Assembly (NCBI GenBank): GCA_030447385.1
Contig: JAUJOY010000007.1
Location: 74,300-138,299 of the forward strand
Direction of reading: 5' to 3'
Length of the DNA stretch: 64,000 nt
Origin: Mycobacteriales bacterium
Lineage (GTDB): Bacteria; Actinomycetota; Actinomycetes; Mycobacteriales; SCTD01
In this document: in pieces, positions 62,911-64,000 of the stretch
How positions within the stretch are numbered: position 1 is the stretch's first letter
Layout: every line of letters starts with the position of its first letter
Program-made: the position numbers and the translations under genes
The notes under the pieces: model-generated
The model's input: only the letters and a program-made list of their open reading frames with translations
What the model was told of the DNA's origin: nothing
The model's database searches: none

Positions 62911-63849
62911 ATGAAGGACACCGGGATGCCCGCAGCCGCACCGACCATGTCGGGGGCCGCTGACTCCGCGACCTCGTCCCGGCTGCAGGACAGCAGCGAC
63001 GACCTGGTCCCGCTCGAGCAGGAGCAGGCGGTCGGCTTCGCGGTCGTCCGGTTCGGCGGCTACGACAAGCGCCAGGTCGACGACTACGCCGACCGGGTGG
63101 AAGTCGCCCTCACCGAGTTCGACCAGCGACACGCCAGCGACCTGGAGCAGCTCGCCGCTCTGCGCGCGGAGCTCCAGCAGCTGCAGCAGCGGCTGGCCGA
63201 CGCCGAGCGGCGGGCCTCGGGCGCACCAGAGGCTGCGTCCGTGCTCACGGGCCGGCTGGCCCAGATGCTGGCGCTGGCCGAGCAGGAGGCCGCCGCCATC
63301 CGGGCCAGCGCCGCCGACGAAGCAGATCGGGTCGCCGCCGCCGCCAAGGAGCAGGCGGCCAGGGAGAGCAGCGAGCTGATGGCCGACCTGCAGCGGCGCG
63401 AGCGCGAGGTGGCCAAGGCCACCGAATCGGCGCAGTCCCTCACCGTGCAGGCGCAGCGCGACGCCGAGACGGTCCGGGCGCAGGCCAAGCGGGACGCGGA
63501 CAACCAGCTGGCCGTGGCCCGCCGCGAGGCAGAAGCGGTCCGCACAGCCGCCCGGCACGACGCCGAGAAGTCCGTCGCGCAGGCGCAGCAGCAGGCGCAG
63601 GCCCTGCACGAGCAGGCGCGCCAGCAGGTGGCCGCGGCCTCGGCGGAGGCGCGTCAGCAGGTGGAGCAGCTGTTGCGTCAGCGCGACGCCATCAGCGCGC
63701 AGCTGCAGCAGCTGCGCGATGCGGTGGCGGCGGCCGTGGCCCCCCTCGACGCCGCGCCGGCCTCCAGCGCCCTGCCCCAGGGCGCCGCGCCACCGGACGG
63801 CGGGCGGGGCGTACCGCCGGCCGCGCCCGGCGCCAGCGCCGGCGGGTGA
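62911..63849 (+). CDS. DivIVA-like coiled-coil protein
   Basis: This 312-residue protein has a DivIVA-like N-terminal motif (FAVVRFGGYDKRQVDDYADR, about 45-64), followed by a long Gln/Ala/Glu-rich coiled coil (about 75-275) with many heptads such as AQRDAETVRAQAKRDADNQL. A Pro/Gly tail ends it. It resembles the actinobacterial polar-scaffold relatives (Wag31/Scy/FilP-type), but no specific assignment is safe. The ATG at 62911 lacks a Shine-Dalgarno. It follows ccr by 67 bases on the same strand, and its stop overlaps the next start (GTGA). Confidence 0.75.
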   Translation: MKDTGMPAAAPTMSGAADSATSSRLQDSSDDLVPLEQEQAVGFAVVRFGGYDKRQVDDYADRVEVALTEFDQRHASDLEQLAALRAELQQLQQRLADAERRASGAPEAASVLTGRLAQMLALAEQEAAAIRASAADEADRVAAAAKEQAARESSELMADLQRREREVAKATESAQSLTVQAQRDAETVRAQAKRDADNQLAVARREAEAVRTAARHDAEKSVAQAQQQAQALHEQARQQVAAASAEARQQVEQLLRQRDAISAQLQQLRDAVAAAVAPLDAAPASSALPQGAAPPDGGRGVPPAAPGASAGG

Positions 63850-64000
63850 CCGGACAGGGCGGCGCCGGCACCGGGGCGCACCCACCGGACCCGGTCGACC
63901 GCCCTCCGCACGGTGGCTCCGAGACCGAGCGCGGCGAGGCGGCGGGCACCACCGCCGAGGCGGTGGTCGAGCGCGTCGAGCAGCGCGTGGAGGAGCGCGT
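63846..64000 (+). CDS. start of a gene truncated by the window edge
   Basis: An open frame begins with GTG at 63846, overlapping the stop of the DivIVA-like gene (GTGA), and stays open to the last base. The 51 visible codons are Gly/Pro/Glu-rich (TGQGGAGTGAHPPDP, later VERVEQRVEER), a disordered N-terminus that turns helical. The product cannot be named. The overlap suggests a partner of the DivIVA-like protein. Confidence 0.55.
   Translation, partial: MTGQGGAGTGAHPPDPVDRPPHGGSETERGEAAGTTAEAVVERVEQRVEER

Overview
The window is about 72% GC by eye, starts many genes with GTG, and packs them with stop/start overlaps of the ATGA, GTGA or TTGA type. It carries the GlgE alpha-glucan pathway and the gene neighbourhood serA-ilvCNB ... 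gatB-gatA-gatC ... ligA ... mnmA-iscS ... etfA-etfB. That order is familiar from mycobacteria and other actinomycetes, so the source is a high-GC actinobacterium; the genus cannot be named from sequence alone. The window looks like chromosomal core. I see no tRNA, rRNA, CRISPR array, insertion sequence, phage gene or replication origin, and no gene-free stretch above 300 bases. The longest spacers are the ilvB leader (about 230 bases), the cox promoter region (about 235) and the gatC/ACT divergent region (about 180).

Layout. 1-7.7 kb (minus strand): branched-chain amino acid genes ilvD, ilvB, ilvN and ilvC, then serA and a truncated alpha/beta hydrolase. ilvB has a transcription attenuator with an Ile-Leu-Val-Val leader peptide. 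7.7-15 kb: an LPXTG-anchored copper radical oxidase, a secreted membrane-tailed protein, a divergent PucR-type regulator coupled to a lipoprotein sugar dehydrogenase, and a YihY-type membrane protein. 15-31 kb: gatC-gatA-(SRPBCC gene)-gatB, an ACT-domain gene, and then a minus-strand run of etfB-etfA, a PaaK-like ligase, cysteine desulfurase, mnmA, a small ORF, a MetE-like protein, ligA and a gluzincin-like lipoprotein. An enoyl-CoA hydratase lies upstream of etfB. 31-44.6 kb: storage glucan metabolism, with glgX, glgP on the opposite strand, and a tightly overlapping glgE-treS-mak-glgB-serine hydrolase operon. 44.5-47.9 kb: a CnoX-like thioredoxin, an isobutyryl-CoA mutase-type large subunit and a Nudix hydrolase. 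47.9-56.5 kb: a complete form II CO-dehydrogenase-like operon (coxS-L-M-D-E, xdhC, mobA-like, coxG). 56.5-64 kb: acetyl-CoA acetyltransferase, MeaB chaperone GTPase, methylmalonyl-CoA epimerase, a frame-disrupted DsbA/NhaA locus, crotonyl-CoA carboxylase/reductase, and a DivIVA-like coiled-coil gene coupled to a gene that runs off the window.

How the genes fit together. The thiolase, Ccr, epimerase, coenzyme B12 mutase and MeaB form an acetyl-CoA to C4/C5 acyl-CoA module (ethylmalonyl/butyryl/isobutyryl-CoA). EtfAB and the enoyl-CoA hydratase serve acyl-CoA oxidation. GlgE, TreS and Mak turn trehalose into glucan through maltose-1-phosphate; GlgB branches it, and GlgP and GlgX degrade it.

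The most notable points are the ilvB attenuator, the Phe/Gln active-site signature that makes the mutase ICM-like rather than a methylmalonyl-CoA mutase, the wall-anchored copper radical oxidase with a complete metalloradical site, and the form II cox operon. Frameshifts also occur in ilvC, the mutase and especially dsbA/nhaA. Most fall at short C/G runs and look more like sequencing or assembly errors than gene decay. I did not find a clearly undescribed multi-gene system.
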